Shown here in pieces: positions 9,263-17,371 of a DNA stretch of 42,295 bases (positions are counted from its first letter, which is position 1; each line of letters begins with the position of its first letter). The notes under the pieces were generated by a model. The model did not search any database. It was given only the letters and a program-made list of their open reading frames with translations, and was not told where the DNA came from. Both the position numbers and the translations under genes were made by a program. This stretch comes from Deltaproteobacteria bacterium (lineage in GTDB: Bacteria > Desulfobacterota > Desulfobacteria > Desulfobacterales > Desulfobacteraceae), in contig JAQIBP010000011.1 of assembly GCA_027858995.1 (NCBI GenBank), positions 1 to 42,295 of the forward strand, read 5' to 3'.

Positions 9263-10912
9263 ATGACAAACTATGCAAATATCACACTTAGTCTAAAAGA
9301 ATCACAAGAAAAATACCCCTATAAAAGAGCGATTGTTTATCCTGCCGGCAGAGATAACAAGAAAAGAGTTCTTTACACTCAAATGACATTTACTCAGCTT
9401 GAACAAGAATCGGACAAACTTGCCTTTGGCCTTGAAAAAATCGGCATTGTTAGAGGGGTGAGAACAATCTTAATGGTACCACCGGGTATGGAATTTTTTA
9501 TTATTATTTTTGCCATGTTCAAGGTGGGCGCTGTGCCAGTTGTTGTTGATCCCGGAATGGGTCTTGGAAGAATGCTTCAATGCCTGCAGCAAGGCAAACC
9601 AAGAGCATTTATCGGCATTGAAAAAGCACATCTTTTAAGAAAATTCAAACCCGGTTTTTTCAAAGACATAAAACAGTGGGTAACTGTCGGCAAGCGATGG
9701 TTCTGGGGTGGATATACTTTAGATCAGCTTATTATGGATAGTAATGATACTTATCCCAAACCCAACACCATTAGAGATGAAACTGCGGCCATTGCATTTA
9801 CGAGCGGCTCAACCGGCCCTGCAAAGGGTGTAATATATACACATGGAAATTTTATTGCCCAGATCAGACAAATCCAGGAACATTTTCAATTTGAAGAGGA
9901 CGAGATTGATCTACCCACCTTTCCTTTATGGGCTGTATTTTATGTAGCTATTGGTATGACGGTAATTATTCCAGATATAGACCCAACCAAACCGGCTCTG
10001 GTAGACCCGAGAAAAATCATTGAAGCCATTAATAATCATGGTATTACCAATATGTTTGCATCCCCTGCCCTTTTAAACCGTGTGGGCAAATTTGGAAAAG
10101 AGAATAATATAAAACTGCCTTCCTTAAGACGGGTAATATCTGCAGGTGCACCTGTAACACCCGCTAATATAGAACAATTTTCAACCATGCTGAATGACCA
10201 CGCTCAAATCCATACACCCTATGGTGCAACCGAGGCTGTCCCGATAATATCAATAGGATCAAATGAAATTCTTGCAGAAACCAAAAAATTATCAGAGCAG
10301 GGATATGGCATGTGTATTGGCAGACCTATATGTGACACCAGAATTGATATTATCAGAATAAGTGATGCTCCAATTATAGAATTTAATGAAAAATTAAAAC
10401 TGCCTGAAAATCAAGTAGGTGAAATAATAGTACAGGCTGATCTTGTTACAAAAAGTTATTTTAATGACAAAGAAGCAAATATACTTGCAAAGATCCCTGA
10501 CAATGACGGAGGATTCTGGCATAGAATGGGCGATCTTGGATGGAAAGATTCAAAGGGGAGAATCTGGTTTTGCGGACGAAAAAATCACAGAGTCACAACA
10601 AAAAATAAAACCCTTTTTACCATCCCTGTTGAAGCCATTTTTAATAATCATGAAAAAGTATTCAGAAGTGCACTTGCGGGTGCAGGGCCCAAAAGAGACC
10701 AGATCCCGGTTATATTTATCGAGCCAATCTCTAAAATTCGAAAGAAGAAAGTCTTTATCAACGAACTTTTAGATCTTGCAAAATCAAATTCATTAACCCA
10801 GGGAATTAAACATATTTTTATTGAAAAGACATTTCCGGTCGATATACGTCACAATTCAAAAATATTCAGAGAAAAACTTGCTGTTAAGGCACAAAAGAAA
10901 TTAAATCGTTAA
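9263..10912 (+). CDS. oleC: OleC-type AMP-dependent beta-lactone synthetase
   Basis: The 549-residue adenylate-forming enzyme has the P-loop motif FTSGSTGPAKGV (about 178-189), an HTPYGATE motif in the adenylation core and a GDLGWKDSKGRIWFCGR hinge region. OleC activates a 2-alkyl-3-hydroxyacid and closes it to a beta-lactone. Without the neighbours it would be annotated only as an AMP-binding ligase. It is the last gene of the operon; its TAA overlaps the stop of the opposing DHH-CBS gene by four bases. OleD, the NADPH-dependent reductase that normally supplies its substrate, is not in this window. Confidence 0.85.
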   Translation: MTNYANITLSLKESQEKYPYKRAIVYPAGRDNKKRVLYTQMTFTQLEQESDKLAFGLEKIGIVRGVRTILMVPPGMEFFIIIFAMFKVGAVPVVVDPGMGLGRMLQCLQQGKPRAFIGIEKAHLLRKFKPGFFKDIKQWVTVGKRWFWGGYTLDQLIMDSNDTYPKPNTIRDETAAIAFTSGSTGPAKGVIYTHGNFIAQIRQIQEHFQFEEDEIDLPTFPLWAVFYVAIGMTVIIPDIDPTKPALVDPRKIIEAINNHGITNMFASPALLNRVGKFGKENNIKLPSLRRVISAGAPVTPANIEQFSTMLNDHAQIHTPYGATEAVPIISIGSNEILAETKKLSEQGYGMCIGRPICDTRIDIIRISDAPIIEFNEKLKLPENQVGEIIVQADLVTKSYFNDKEANILAKIPDNDGGFWHRMGDLGWKDSKGRIWFCGRKNHRVTTKNKTLFTIPVEAIFNNHEKVFRSALAGAGPKRDQIPVIFIEPISKIRKKKVFINELLDLAKSNSLTQGIKHIFIEKTFPVDIRHNSKIFREKLAVKAQKKLNR

Positions 10913-12207
10913 TCCGGCAGGAGATCATAGAAATACATCATTGCATCGGATCTTGTAATAATCCCGACAATTTTGTTGTCCTGCATTACTGGTATGCGGC
11001 CGATATCATGTTTGATCATTAATTTTGCTGCCTCCATGGCGCTTCTATCGTGTGAGATGGTTTTAATATCTCTACTCATGAAGGCTTTTACAGGAGCTTG
11101 CATATGCTTGGATTTTCTTATTTTTCTATGATCCCGCCGGGAAATCATGCCTGTGACATGATTTTCACTGTCCACAACCGGCAGGCCTGTACATCCCATA
11201 TCTCTTAAAATCATAGCCGCCTCTTCCATTGTTGTATCATCACTCACAGTGGCCACAGGATAGGACATGATATCTGACAGCATTATGGAAGAGTGCTGAT
11301 TTCCTGAAATAAGCTCTACCAGTATCTGTTTAATGGTATCAGGATTTGCAGCTTTTAAAAGAGCAGACCCTGCTGCTGGATGGCCGCCGCCACCCAGACT
11401 TCTCATTAACAGACCAATATTTATTTCATCTATGCTGCTTCTGCCTATGACCATGCTTTTTTTTTGTTCAATATCTTGAAAAATTCCAAATGCAGCATCC
11501 ACATTGACAATTTCACGATACATCTGAAGGACCATGGCAAGATTCTGGACCCTGCCTTTTATATCCATTTTAACAATACTGATGGTAAACCCGGACACTT
11601 CCAATCTCCTGGCTTTTTGTATCATCTCAAACAATATGTTTTTTTGTTTCTTTCCGTAAGCCTGCCTTAAAAAAGTAGAAAGGATATGAAGATCAGCTTT
11701 TCTTTCAAGAAGAAAGCCTGCTGCATAAGCATCTTCGGATGAAGTTGATGGAAATGTAAGATTTCCTGTATCTTCATACAATCCCATTAAAAAAAGCGTG
11801 GCCTGGATCGGGGTAATCATTATTTTTTGTTTTTCCAGCTCTTTGACAAGAAGTGTAATAGCTGCACCGGTCTCTTTGATATTTTTCTGCTGGGTTTCAA
11901 TATCGCCATTGGTATGGTGATCCCATATGATAATCTCCAGATCTTTTTTATCTTTCAAAGATTCCATTCCTTCAATGCGGTTCCAGGAGTGGGTGTCAAC
12001 GACAACAAGAGTTTTGACATCTTCAACAATTATATCTTTGGGAGAATAGAAATCAAAAAGATCTTTATGAATGGATAAAAAAGCTTTCAGGTTTTCATTA
12101 ATTGATGTTGGCAATACAGGTTTTGAACCAGGATAAAGAAGACTTGCCGCCACCAGTGATGCAAGTGCATCAAAGTCCGTGCCCTTATGAGTTGTTATAA
12201 TGATCAT
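10909..12207 (-). CDS. DHH/DHHA1 phosphoesterase with a CBS pair
   Basis: The 432-residue protein starts with a DHH domain. D11 and D13 (GTDFDAL), D71 (VVDTH) and D96-H97-H98 (WDHHT) are the expected Mn2+ ligands. A DHHA1 domain with GGGGHPAAG (about residue 285) follows, then two CBS repeats (about 312-430) that normally bind adenosine nucleotides. DHH-DHHA1 enzymes hydrolyse oligoribonucleotides, pAp or cyclic di-AMP. In many Deltaproteobacteria the same DHH-CBS arrangement is fused to a C-terminal tRNA nucleotidyltransferase, but here the protein ends straight after the CBS pair. AAGGGGG nine bases upstream supports the ATG. It follows the K+ channel gene by 14 bases on the same strand, so a role linked to ion homeostasis is possible. 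Confidence 0.85.
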   Translation of the reverse strand: MIIITTHKGTDFDALASLVAASLLYPGSKPVLPTSINENLKAFLSIHKDLFDFYSPKDIIVEDVKTLVVVDTHSWNRIEGMESLKDKKDLEIIIWDHHTNGDIETQQKNIKETGAAITLLVKELEKQKIMITPIQATLFLMGLYEDTGNLTFPSTSSEDAYAAGFLLERKADLHILSTFLRQAYGKKQKNILFEMIQKARRLEVSGFTISIVKMDIKGRVQNLAMVLQMYREIVNVDAAFGIFQDIEQKKSMVIGRSSIDEINIGLLMRSLGGGGHPAAGSALLKAANPDTIKQILVELISGNQHSSIMLSDIMSYPVATVSDDTTMEEAAMILRDMGCTGLPVVDSENHVTGMISRRDHRKIRKSKHMQAPVKAFMSRDIKTISHDRSAMEAAKLMIKHDIGRIPVMQDNKIVGIITRSDAMMYFYDLLPD

Positions 12208-12221
12208 ATAACCGTACCCCC

Positions 12222-13247
12222 TTATAAATCTCTCCAGTCTATGTTTACAGGGCGTTTTTCAGAAATAAGCCAAATGGAACATCCTTTGGAAACTTGAGTC
12301 TCTTTTGGAGGATTTATTAAAATTTTTTCTTTATCATATTTTATTGCAAAGGTCAGATAGTTATATTTTTCTTTTAAATATTTATGCAGGTCCCACCATT
12401 TACTGTTAAACTCATCTTTTACACGTATTAGATATATCTCCTCATTCTCATCATTTTTCAATAAAACCTGTATAGGGATATGCACTTTATCCTGCATTGC
12501 CTGAACAATCATTTCAGCTGTCATCTGCATTATGACTTCAAAACTCCCGGGAACACTTGTGAATGTATCCAATGACTGGCTTGAAAGACATTCAACAGTT
12601 ACTTCACAGCTCTCTTTTTTTAACTCAAGTGTATTAATAAGGGCAAACAGAGAGTTTTCATCTTTTCCAGTATGAATTATTACACGATCTGCAAATTCTA
12701 AATTTGCCTTGTGAAGTGTCTCTTTTGTTCCAGGATCACCTCTCACAAAAAAGACGTCTTCCTTGTCAGGCATTGGATGTTTTTGATAATCTGCAACAAT
12801 TACAATATCTCTCAGTTTTCTGTTTTCATCCGTTAGGATTTGAGCTATTAGAGGTATTGTATCATTGGTAGAACCTAATAATACTATATGATTTTCACCT
12901 GAATATTTTTTTTCGCCATACATTTTTTTATCCCTCCTTTCGAATAACAAAGATGCAAGATAGGTAATAAAAGCCGCTCCCAGACCAATTCCAAGAAATA
13001 TAGGCAGAGCTACAGCCAGAATTTTTCCCCATACAGATACTGGATAGATGTCACCATATCCAACAGTAGTGCTTGTAACAATACTCCACCAGAGAGAATT
13101 CCAGAAACTCTTTAAAGGTGTCCCGGCAGGCTCTATAATGGAAATCATAAGACTTGAAAAAAGCATAAGAAAGAGATATGCAAAAATTAGAAACAGCCCT
13201 TTTCTTTTTTTCGTTGCTTTTATCAAATTTTTTATAAAATTAATCAT
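12222..13247 (-). CDS. two-TM potassium channel with TrkA-N (RCK) domain
   Basis: The 341-residue protein has two transmembrane helices (about 17-38 and 73-95) flanking a pore loop with the K+ selectivity filter TVGYGD (61-66). A Rossmann-type TrkA-N domain starts near residue 118 (NHIVLLG), and a TrkA-C-like tail follows. This is the plan of MthK-like channels, tetramers in the inner membrane gated by ligands bound to the RCK ring. The ligand here is unknown. The gene is the probable first member of a unit with the DHH-CBS protein 14 bases downstream. No clear Shine-Dalgarno precedes the ATG. Confidence 0.88.
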   Translation of the reverse strand: MINFIKNLIKATKKRKGLFLIFAYLFLMLFSSLMISIIEPAGTPLKSFWNSLWWSIVTSTTVGYGDIYPVSVWGKILAVALPIFLGIGLGAAFITYLASLLFERRDKKMYGEKKYSGENHIVLLGSTNDTIPLIAQILTDENRKLRDIVIVADYQKHPMPDKEDVFFVRGDPGTKETLHKANLEFADRVIIHTGKDENSLFALINTLELKKESCEVTVECLSSQSLDTFTSVPGSFEVIMQMTAEMIVQAMQDKVHIPIQVLLKNDENEEIYLIRVKDEFNSKWWDLHKYLKEKYNYLTFAIKYDKEKILINPPKETQVSKGCSIWLISEKRPVNIDWRDL

Positions 13248-13291
13248 ATTTCATTGTCTCTTCTTTCCAGCACAGACAGCGTATCAAAATC

Positions 13292-13325
13292 AGACAGATT
13301 TTAAAATGAGACAGATTTTAAAATG
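13292..13325. repeat. 17-bp perfect tandem duplication
   Basis: AGACAGATTTTAAAATG occurs twice in direct succession (13292-13308 and 13309-13325). The right copy covers the stop codon and last codons of the hydrolase gene; the left copy lies just beyond. It looks like a recent slippage or duplication event at the gene end. Confidence 0.85.
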
Positions 13326-14112
13326 AGAGGATAAATTTTTCCACCTCATTTTGAATAACTGTTTTCCCATTGATTGTAATATCATTATGGGCAGTATTGT
13401 CAAATTCAATAAATTTTTTGGGACAGCTGAAGTTGGTCATCTGCTGTCTTGCAAATTTTATTGGAATAATGGTGTCTTTAATGCCATGGAAAGCAAGCAC
13501 CTTTGAGTTGACGTTTTCTGCCCATTTATCAGCCAGGAACCTGTTTTTCAATAGCAGGTTTACCGGAAGCCAGAAATAGTGTGCGGCAGCCAGATCCACA
13601 AAGGATGTATATGGTGAGATAAGTATAAGCCCCTGCACTTCCTCTCTATCAGCAAGCCAGGTTGCAACTCCGGTGCCAAGGGACTCTCCAAGAAGATATA
13701 TGGGAAGTTTTTCTAATTGTACCTTTTGTATATGTTTTATAAGATCAGAAGCCTCGGATAAAATAATCTCTTCACCCGGTTTTCTGCCATCTCTGCCAAA
13801 ACCTGGATATTCAAGAATAACAATATTGGCAGGGATATCTTGAAAAAGATCAACATAATACATCCTGTCACAGGCTGATCCGGCATTACCATGAAAAATC
13901 ACTATCCAGCTTAAAGGTTTGTCCACTTCCCTTAAATAAAATCTTAATCTGCCGCTTGATACTGCCTTAACACTGAATCTTTCCATTTCAGGACAGCTGC
14001 CGAATTTCACAGGAGCAGGGAAGAACATAAAACTGTTCTGGAAAAAAAAGAAAAATGCTGAAATGACTGCATAAATCGCGCCTGCGATTATCACTACTCT
14101 AAAAAAAATCAT
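13318..14112 (-). CDS. membrane-anchored alpha/beta hydrolase (Bem46/ABHD13-like)
   Basis: The 264-residue serine hydrolase has an N-terminal transmembrane anchor (about 4-24), an oxyanion HGNAGS motif (74-79), nucleophile S144 in GESLG, D213 in GIKDTIIP and H242 in TAHND. This order and the single N-terminal anchor fit the Bem46/ABHD13/ABHD17 group of bacterial and eukaryotic hydrolases, whose substrates are usually esters or thioesters but are not known here. It lies on the same strand as the channel gene, 70 bases away. The stop codon sits within the right copy of a 17-bp tandem duplication. No clear ribosome binding site precedes the ATG. Confidence 0.8.
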   Translation of the reverse strand: MIFFRVVIIAGAIYAVISAFFFFFQNSFMFFPAPVKFGSCPEMERFSVKAVSSGRLRFYLREVDKPLSWIVIFHGNAGSACDRMYYVDLFQDIPANIVILEYPGFGRDGRKPGEEIILSEASDLIKHIQKVQLEKLPIYLLGESLGTGVATWLADREEVQGLILISPYTSFVDLAAAHYFWLPVNLLLKNRFLADKWAENVNSKVLAFHGIKDTIIPIKFARQQMTNFSCPKKFIEFDNTAHNDITINGKTVIQNEVEKFILSF

Positions 14113-14192
14113 AATAGTTCATTCCTGACTGCAAAAAAATACATGCCTCTTTAACCAAAGAAGCCATAACAGCAGCATTGGTTTTTTTCTTA

Positions 14193-14327
14193 TTATGCCG
14201 CTCTTTTGACATATAAATATTCCAAAACATCGAATAAATCACTTTTCTCTGCATTAACCGGCTCACCCCAACCGCACAGCTTTAATGCCGGGTCTATAAG
14301 TTCAGTTATTGTTTCAGCTTCATACAT
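14193..14327 (-). pseudogene. hsdR remnant (44 codons), internal deletion
   Basis: An ATG at 14327 opens a 44-codon frame that ends at a TAA at 14193. Its first 21 residues (EAETITELIDPALKLCGWG) look like the extreme N-terminus of type I restriction HsdR subunits, which typically read EAETR-x-ELIDPALK-AGW. The stretch SDLFDVLEYL near the end resembles the FDVLAY motif of the HsdR C-terminal region. The nuclease and helicase parts between are gone, apparently by one in-frame deletion. The ATG overlaps the rhuM stop by eight bases, so the old operon layout is kept. The match is from memory of the family. Confidence 0.55.
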
Positions 14328-15363
14328 TTCGCTTTTCCTGATTATCAAGCAATTGTTTTTCTATCTTCTCAAGCTGTCTCAGATCTTCCTGGTCAGCTTT
14401 TAGAGCTTCTGTTTTTTTACGATTCTTATCAAGCTCTTCATAACGGTCTTCGGCAATTTTTTTAGCTACTTCCGCCTTGATCTTTCCGGCGTGGGTGAGC
14501 AATTCCTGTTCATTAAATTCCAAAAAGGCATCAAGTTTATAAGACCACTGTTCCATGGTAACAGTTTTTCTCTGCCGTGCCTGTCGCTCGGCATAATCCA
14601 GATACATGGTGACAATTTCATTCAAATCTTTTATTTCATCAGCATTGAGATAATTTTTGGCAATTGCAATATCCTGTTTCCGCACTATGGAACCACGCCA
14701 GGATGTCAGCCCCATATTTGAGGCATTGGCATTGCTACGGTTTTCAATCAGTTCAGCAGCTGTTTTTCCGGTGACAGCCCAGAGCATTTTATTCTGTATT
14801 TTTTTAAAGAAAATCTGTGCCTGTTCAGATATTTTATCATAATCAACAGAAGTTGTATAAATATCCCGGATTTTTTGATAAAAACGTTTCTCAGAAGCTC
14901 GGATATCCCGGATACGCTCCAGCCACTCGTCAAAATAATCCCATTTATCAACCTGTTTGAGTCGTTCATCATCCATGGCAAAACCCTTTATGATGTATTC
15001 TTTCAGGATATTTGTTGCCCAGATTCTAAATTGAGTTGCCCTTTTGGAATTAACCCTGTATCCCACGGCAATAATGGCATCAAGGTTGTAATACTTTACC
15101 GGTTTTGTCTGTGTTTTGCCTTTAATAGCCCCGTGCTGAGTGGTGTGTTCCAAAATGGAACTTACCACTTTTTCTTCCAGTTCCTCACTTTTGAATATGT
15201 TTTTCAGGTGTTTTGTAATTGCCGGGCGTTGCACATCAAAAAGCTCTGCCATTTTTGCCTGGGTTAGCCAGACGGTTTCGTTTTGAAAGATGGTGTCTAT
15301 TTTGACTTGACCGTTTGTGGTGGTATAGAGGACAATTTCAGATTGGTTGGGAGTTTGGATCAT
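14320..15363 (-). CDS. rhuM: RhuM family protein
   Basis: The 347-residue protein matches the RhuM (virulence RhuM / SPI-3-associated) family. The N-terminus VWLTQAKMAELFDVQ is a DNA-binding-like helical element (about 31-45). The family block NLDAIIAVGYRVNS, with RATQFRIWAT, follows at about 93-118. The C-terminal third is charged and coiled (about 255-345). RhuM genes often sit inside type I restriction loci and other defence islands; the biochemical role is not established. GAGGAG ten bases upstream supports the ATG at 15363. It belongs to the hsd gene run but is separated from the preceding gene by 178 bases containing an attC-like inverted repeat. Confidence 0.85.
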   Translation of the reverse strand: MIQTPNQSEIVLYTTTNGQVKIDTIFQNETVWLTQAKMAELFDVQRPAITKHLKNIFKSEELEEKVVSSILEHTTQHGAIKGKTQTKPVKYYNLDAIIAVGYRVNSKRATQFRIWATNILKEYIIKGFAMDDERLKQVDKWDYFDEWLERIRDIRASEKRFYQKIRDIYTTSVDYDKISEQAQIFFKKIQNKMLWAVTGKTAAELIENRSNANASNMGLTSWRGSIVRKQDIAIAKNYLNADEIKDLNEIVTMYLDYAERQARQRKTVTMEQWSYKLDAFLEFNEQELLTHAGKIKAEVAKKIAEDRYEELDKNRKKTEALKADQEDLRQLEKIEKQLLDNQEKRNV

Positions 15364-15480
15364 TTGATATCATCTCCTCATAGTGTTCTTTTATTCATTC
15401 TGTTATGTTACTCGCATCCAAACAAGGTATTGATAATGATTGAAACCATAAACTTATAATACTCTACTCTTTGTCTTTAG

Positions 15481-15528
15481 TATAACTTTAGCTCACTGGG
15501 TTTTTACGGAGTGCAGCGATTTGTTATA
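15481..15528 (-). repeat. attC-like imperfect inverted repeat (candidate orphan integron site)
   Basis: Read on the minus strand the segment is: ATATAAC-type box, 5-base unpaired spacer, GCTGCACT, a 12-base loop, AGTGAGC, 4-base unpaired spacer, GTTATAC-type box (boxes reach one base past each end). The outer boxes hold the AAC/GTT triplets of R'' and R'. The inner boxes pair over seven bases with one extra G in the first, which is the asymmetry described for attC L'' versus L'. It lies 13 bases after the stop of the preceding gene, in the orientation expected for a cassette. It may also be a chance hairpin. Confidence 0.3.
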
Positions 15529-15541
15529 TTTGCCATTATAT

Positions 15542-15934
15542 TCAGTCCATTAGCTCCCATAATATACGGTAACAATATTTTACCACAACAGCACTGCACA
15601 ATGAACACCTATCTATTCTATCAGGCTGCAAGTTTGCCCGTTCAAGTGCATAGTGCAGCAGTTCAATATCAGTACGAAAAGCAATACCATCCTTTCCGAT
15701 CTTTTCAATTGATTCAGAGAATTTGGTATAAAGATGGTTTCTTCCGCTGGTATCTTCTTTGAGTTTGTTAATAAAATCCAGGTCTGATGCTGTATTGTTG
15801 CCTGCATGGTTATCATTCAAATCTGAATAGTGTGACATATACCAGGAATTATACGCAAGCCGGAGTGAAATAAAAGGTGAAAAATAATCAATGACTGATT
15901 TTTCTATCCATTTTTTTTTATAATCAGTCGGCAT
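15542..15934 (-). CDS. small protein of a type I RM-associated family, probably internally deleted
   Basis: The 130-residue product is not assigned to a named family. The N-terminal half (DYFSPFISLRLAYNSWY, about 16-32) resembles helical proteins that commonly sit beside hsdS in type I loci. The last residues (VVVKYCYRILWELM) resemble the C-terminus of the same group. The segment I would expect between, including an RC-x-LFHG-like motif as in HEPN-type proteins, is missing or altered to RCSLCSA. That suggests an in-frame internal deletion, but it rests on memory of homologues. The ATG lies 11 bases inside the hsdS 3' end, preceded by GGAG, so translation is coupled. Confidence 0.5.
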   Translation of the reverse strand: MPTDYKKKWIEKSVIDYFSPFISLRLAYNSWYMSHYSDLNDNHAGNNTASDLDFINKLKEDTSGRNHLYTKFSESIEKIGKDGIAFRTDIELLHYALERANLQPDRIDRCSLCSAVVVKYCYRILWELMD

Positions 15935-17369
15935 CCATTACTCCAATATCTCGTGTCTGCTCTTTCAGCCATTTGATTGCTTTTTGTTCGTCTTGTTCTA
16001 TCGCTATTTCTACAGCTTTTTTGGCGCATTCTAATAGCTGTTTGGATTGCTTGCGTAGGTTAAAGGACTCGGTTATTTTTTTCTGGATTTGGGTTTGCTT
16101 TTCTTCGGGCAAAATAGGAATTAATATTTTTTTAATATCATTTCCTGAAATATTTGTCTGTACTCCGCCTGTTCCAATTTTTAGTAATTGTTGCAAGCCA
16201 ATATTTGAATTTATTATTAAAGTTAATACATCAAAATTATAATGCTTAGGTGTAAACTTAAAAATTCTTTGATTTATTACAGCTTTTGTCCCTTGGGGTA
16301 TTTTGCAAGCATTTCCAATTGTCCCAGACATTGAAATAAGAATATCATTTTCTAGTACAATATCTTTTTTGCTTACGACATCTTGTAATGGTATTTTTAC
16401 GGCATTAGATAAATCGACATGACCTTTTAGTATATTATTTATTCTTATCAAACAAACACCATCATCAACATAAGATTTGCTACTGAAAGGATAACCTGTT
16501 GAATAACTACCTATAAAATTATCCAGCGTATCCCAACCACCAGAATAGTTTTGAATTGCTTTGATGATTCCTTCATATTTTGGCTGGTAGTATTCTGCGT
16601 CTATACGCTCGGCTTGCTTGATATCGGAGTGGTTTTTAATAAAGGTTAGTTGGTGTTTGGGTTGCCAGTGGGTTAGGCCGAGTTCGGAGAGGAGGATGAT
16701 TTTGGCGTCTTTAAAACTACGCTTTGATTTTTTTGAGAATTGAAAATGAATGGTCATCTTATCAGAAACCATTTTCTCAAAATCACTCGAAAAAATAGGG
16801 ACTAAGACACTTCTTGTTGATTCTTTATCAATACTTAACGGAACTGCACCTGTAATCCTTTGGTTTAATTGATTTTGCCCATATTTCCCTGCAAGGTAAC
16901 AATACAGGTAATGATTGTTGACTCTGTCATTTGTACGAACCATGAACTGATTCATACCCAGAGAAGTTTTTCTATCAATAGGAGGAATTAAATATACTTT
17001 TCCTGCATTTCCAATTTTGTTTATAATTATTTCACCACCGTAAACTTTCGTCTTACCTAGAAATTTGTACGCGTGTTTACTGATGCTGATAATGTCGTTT
17101 TCAAAATCATCTTTTTCGATATCAACAGTCCTAATCATATGTGCATAATCAGGTTCGCTTTTTAACTGGACATTACCTCTCAAAATCTCATAACTTCCAT
17201 TTGCATGATAATCTGTAAGTAAGCTTATTAAATTTCTCAGCTCGTCATAATCTTTTTCCTTAATGAGTAACTCTGTTTTTAGGTATTTAGGGTTAAAATA
17301 TTCAGCATCAAACCTGAAAAGCTTGCTTTCTGACCGAACTTTAGAAAGTCTGACAACAGATGATTGCAT
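15924..17369 (-). CDS. hsdS: type I restriction-modification specificity subunit HsdS
   Basis: The 481-residue protein has two target-recognition halves that begin with related motifs: RFDAEYFNPKY near the N-terminus and RIDAEYYQPKY in the middle. These are the half-subunit repeats typical of HsdS, each recognising one half of a bipartite DNA site. The C-terminal helix (about 420-460) would contact HsdM. I start it at the ATG at 17369 because GGAGGGGTGAGC stands directly upstream; the longer frame opens only with TTG. With this start it follows the hsdM stop by two bases. The specificity cannot be read from the sequence. Confidence 0.87.
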   Translation of the reverse strand: MQSSVVRLSKVRSESKLFRFDAEYFNPKYLKTELLIKEKDYDELRNLISLLTDYHANGSYEILRGNVQLKSEPDYAHMIRTVDIEKDDFENDIISISKHAYKFLGKTKVYGGEIIINKIGNAGKVYLIPPIDRKTSLGMNQFMVRTNDRVNNHYLYCYLAGKYGQNQLNQRITGAVPLSIDKESTRSVLVPIFSSDFEKMVSDKMTIHFQFSKKSKRSFKDAKIILLSELGLTHWQPKHQLTFIKNHSDIKQAERIDAEYYQPKYEGIIKAIQNYSGGWDTLDNFIGSYSTGYPFSSKSYVDDGVCLIRINNILKGHVDLSNAVKIPLQDVVSKKDIVLENDILISMSGTIGNACKIPQGTKAVINQRIFKFTPKHYNFDVLTLIINSNIGLQQLLKIGTGGVQTNISGNDIKKILIPILPEEKQTQIQKKITESFNLRKQSKQLLECAKKAVEIAIEQDEQKAIKWLKEQTRDIGVMDAD

Positions 17370-17371
17370 GC

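Noticed and set aside
10909-12207. Calling the DHH-CBS protein a CCA-adding tRNA nucleotidyltransferase
   Set aside because: The nucleotidyltransferase domain of the long deltaproteobacterial form is absent; the protein ends after the CBS pair.
14875-15267. 130-codon plus-strand frame opposite rhuM
   Set aside because: Antisense shadow; the minus-strand rhuM frame is a recognised family with a good ribosome binding site.
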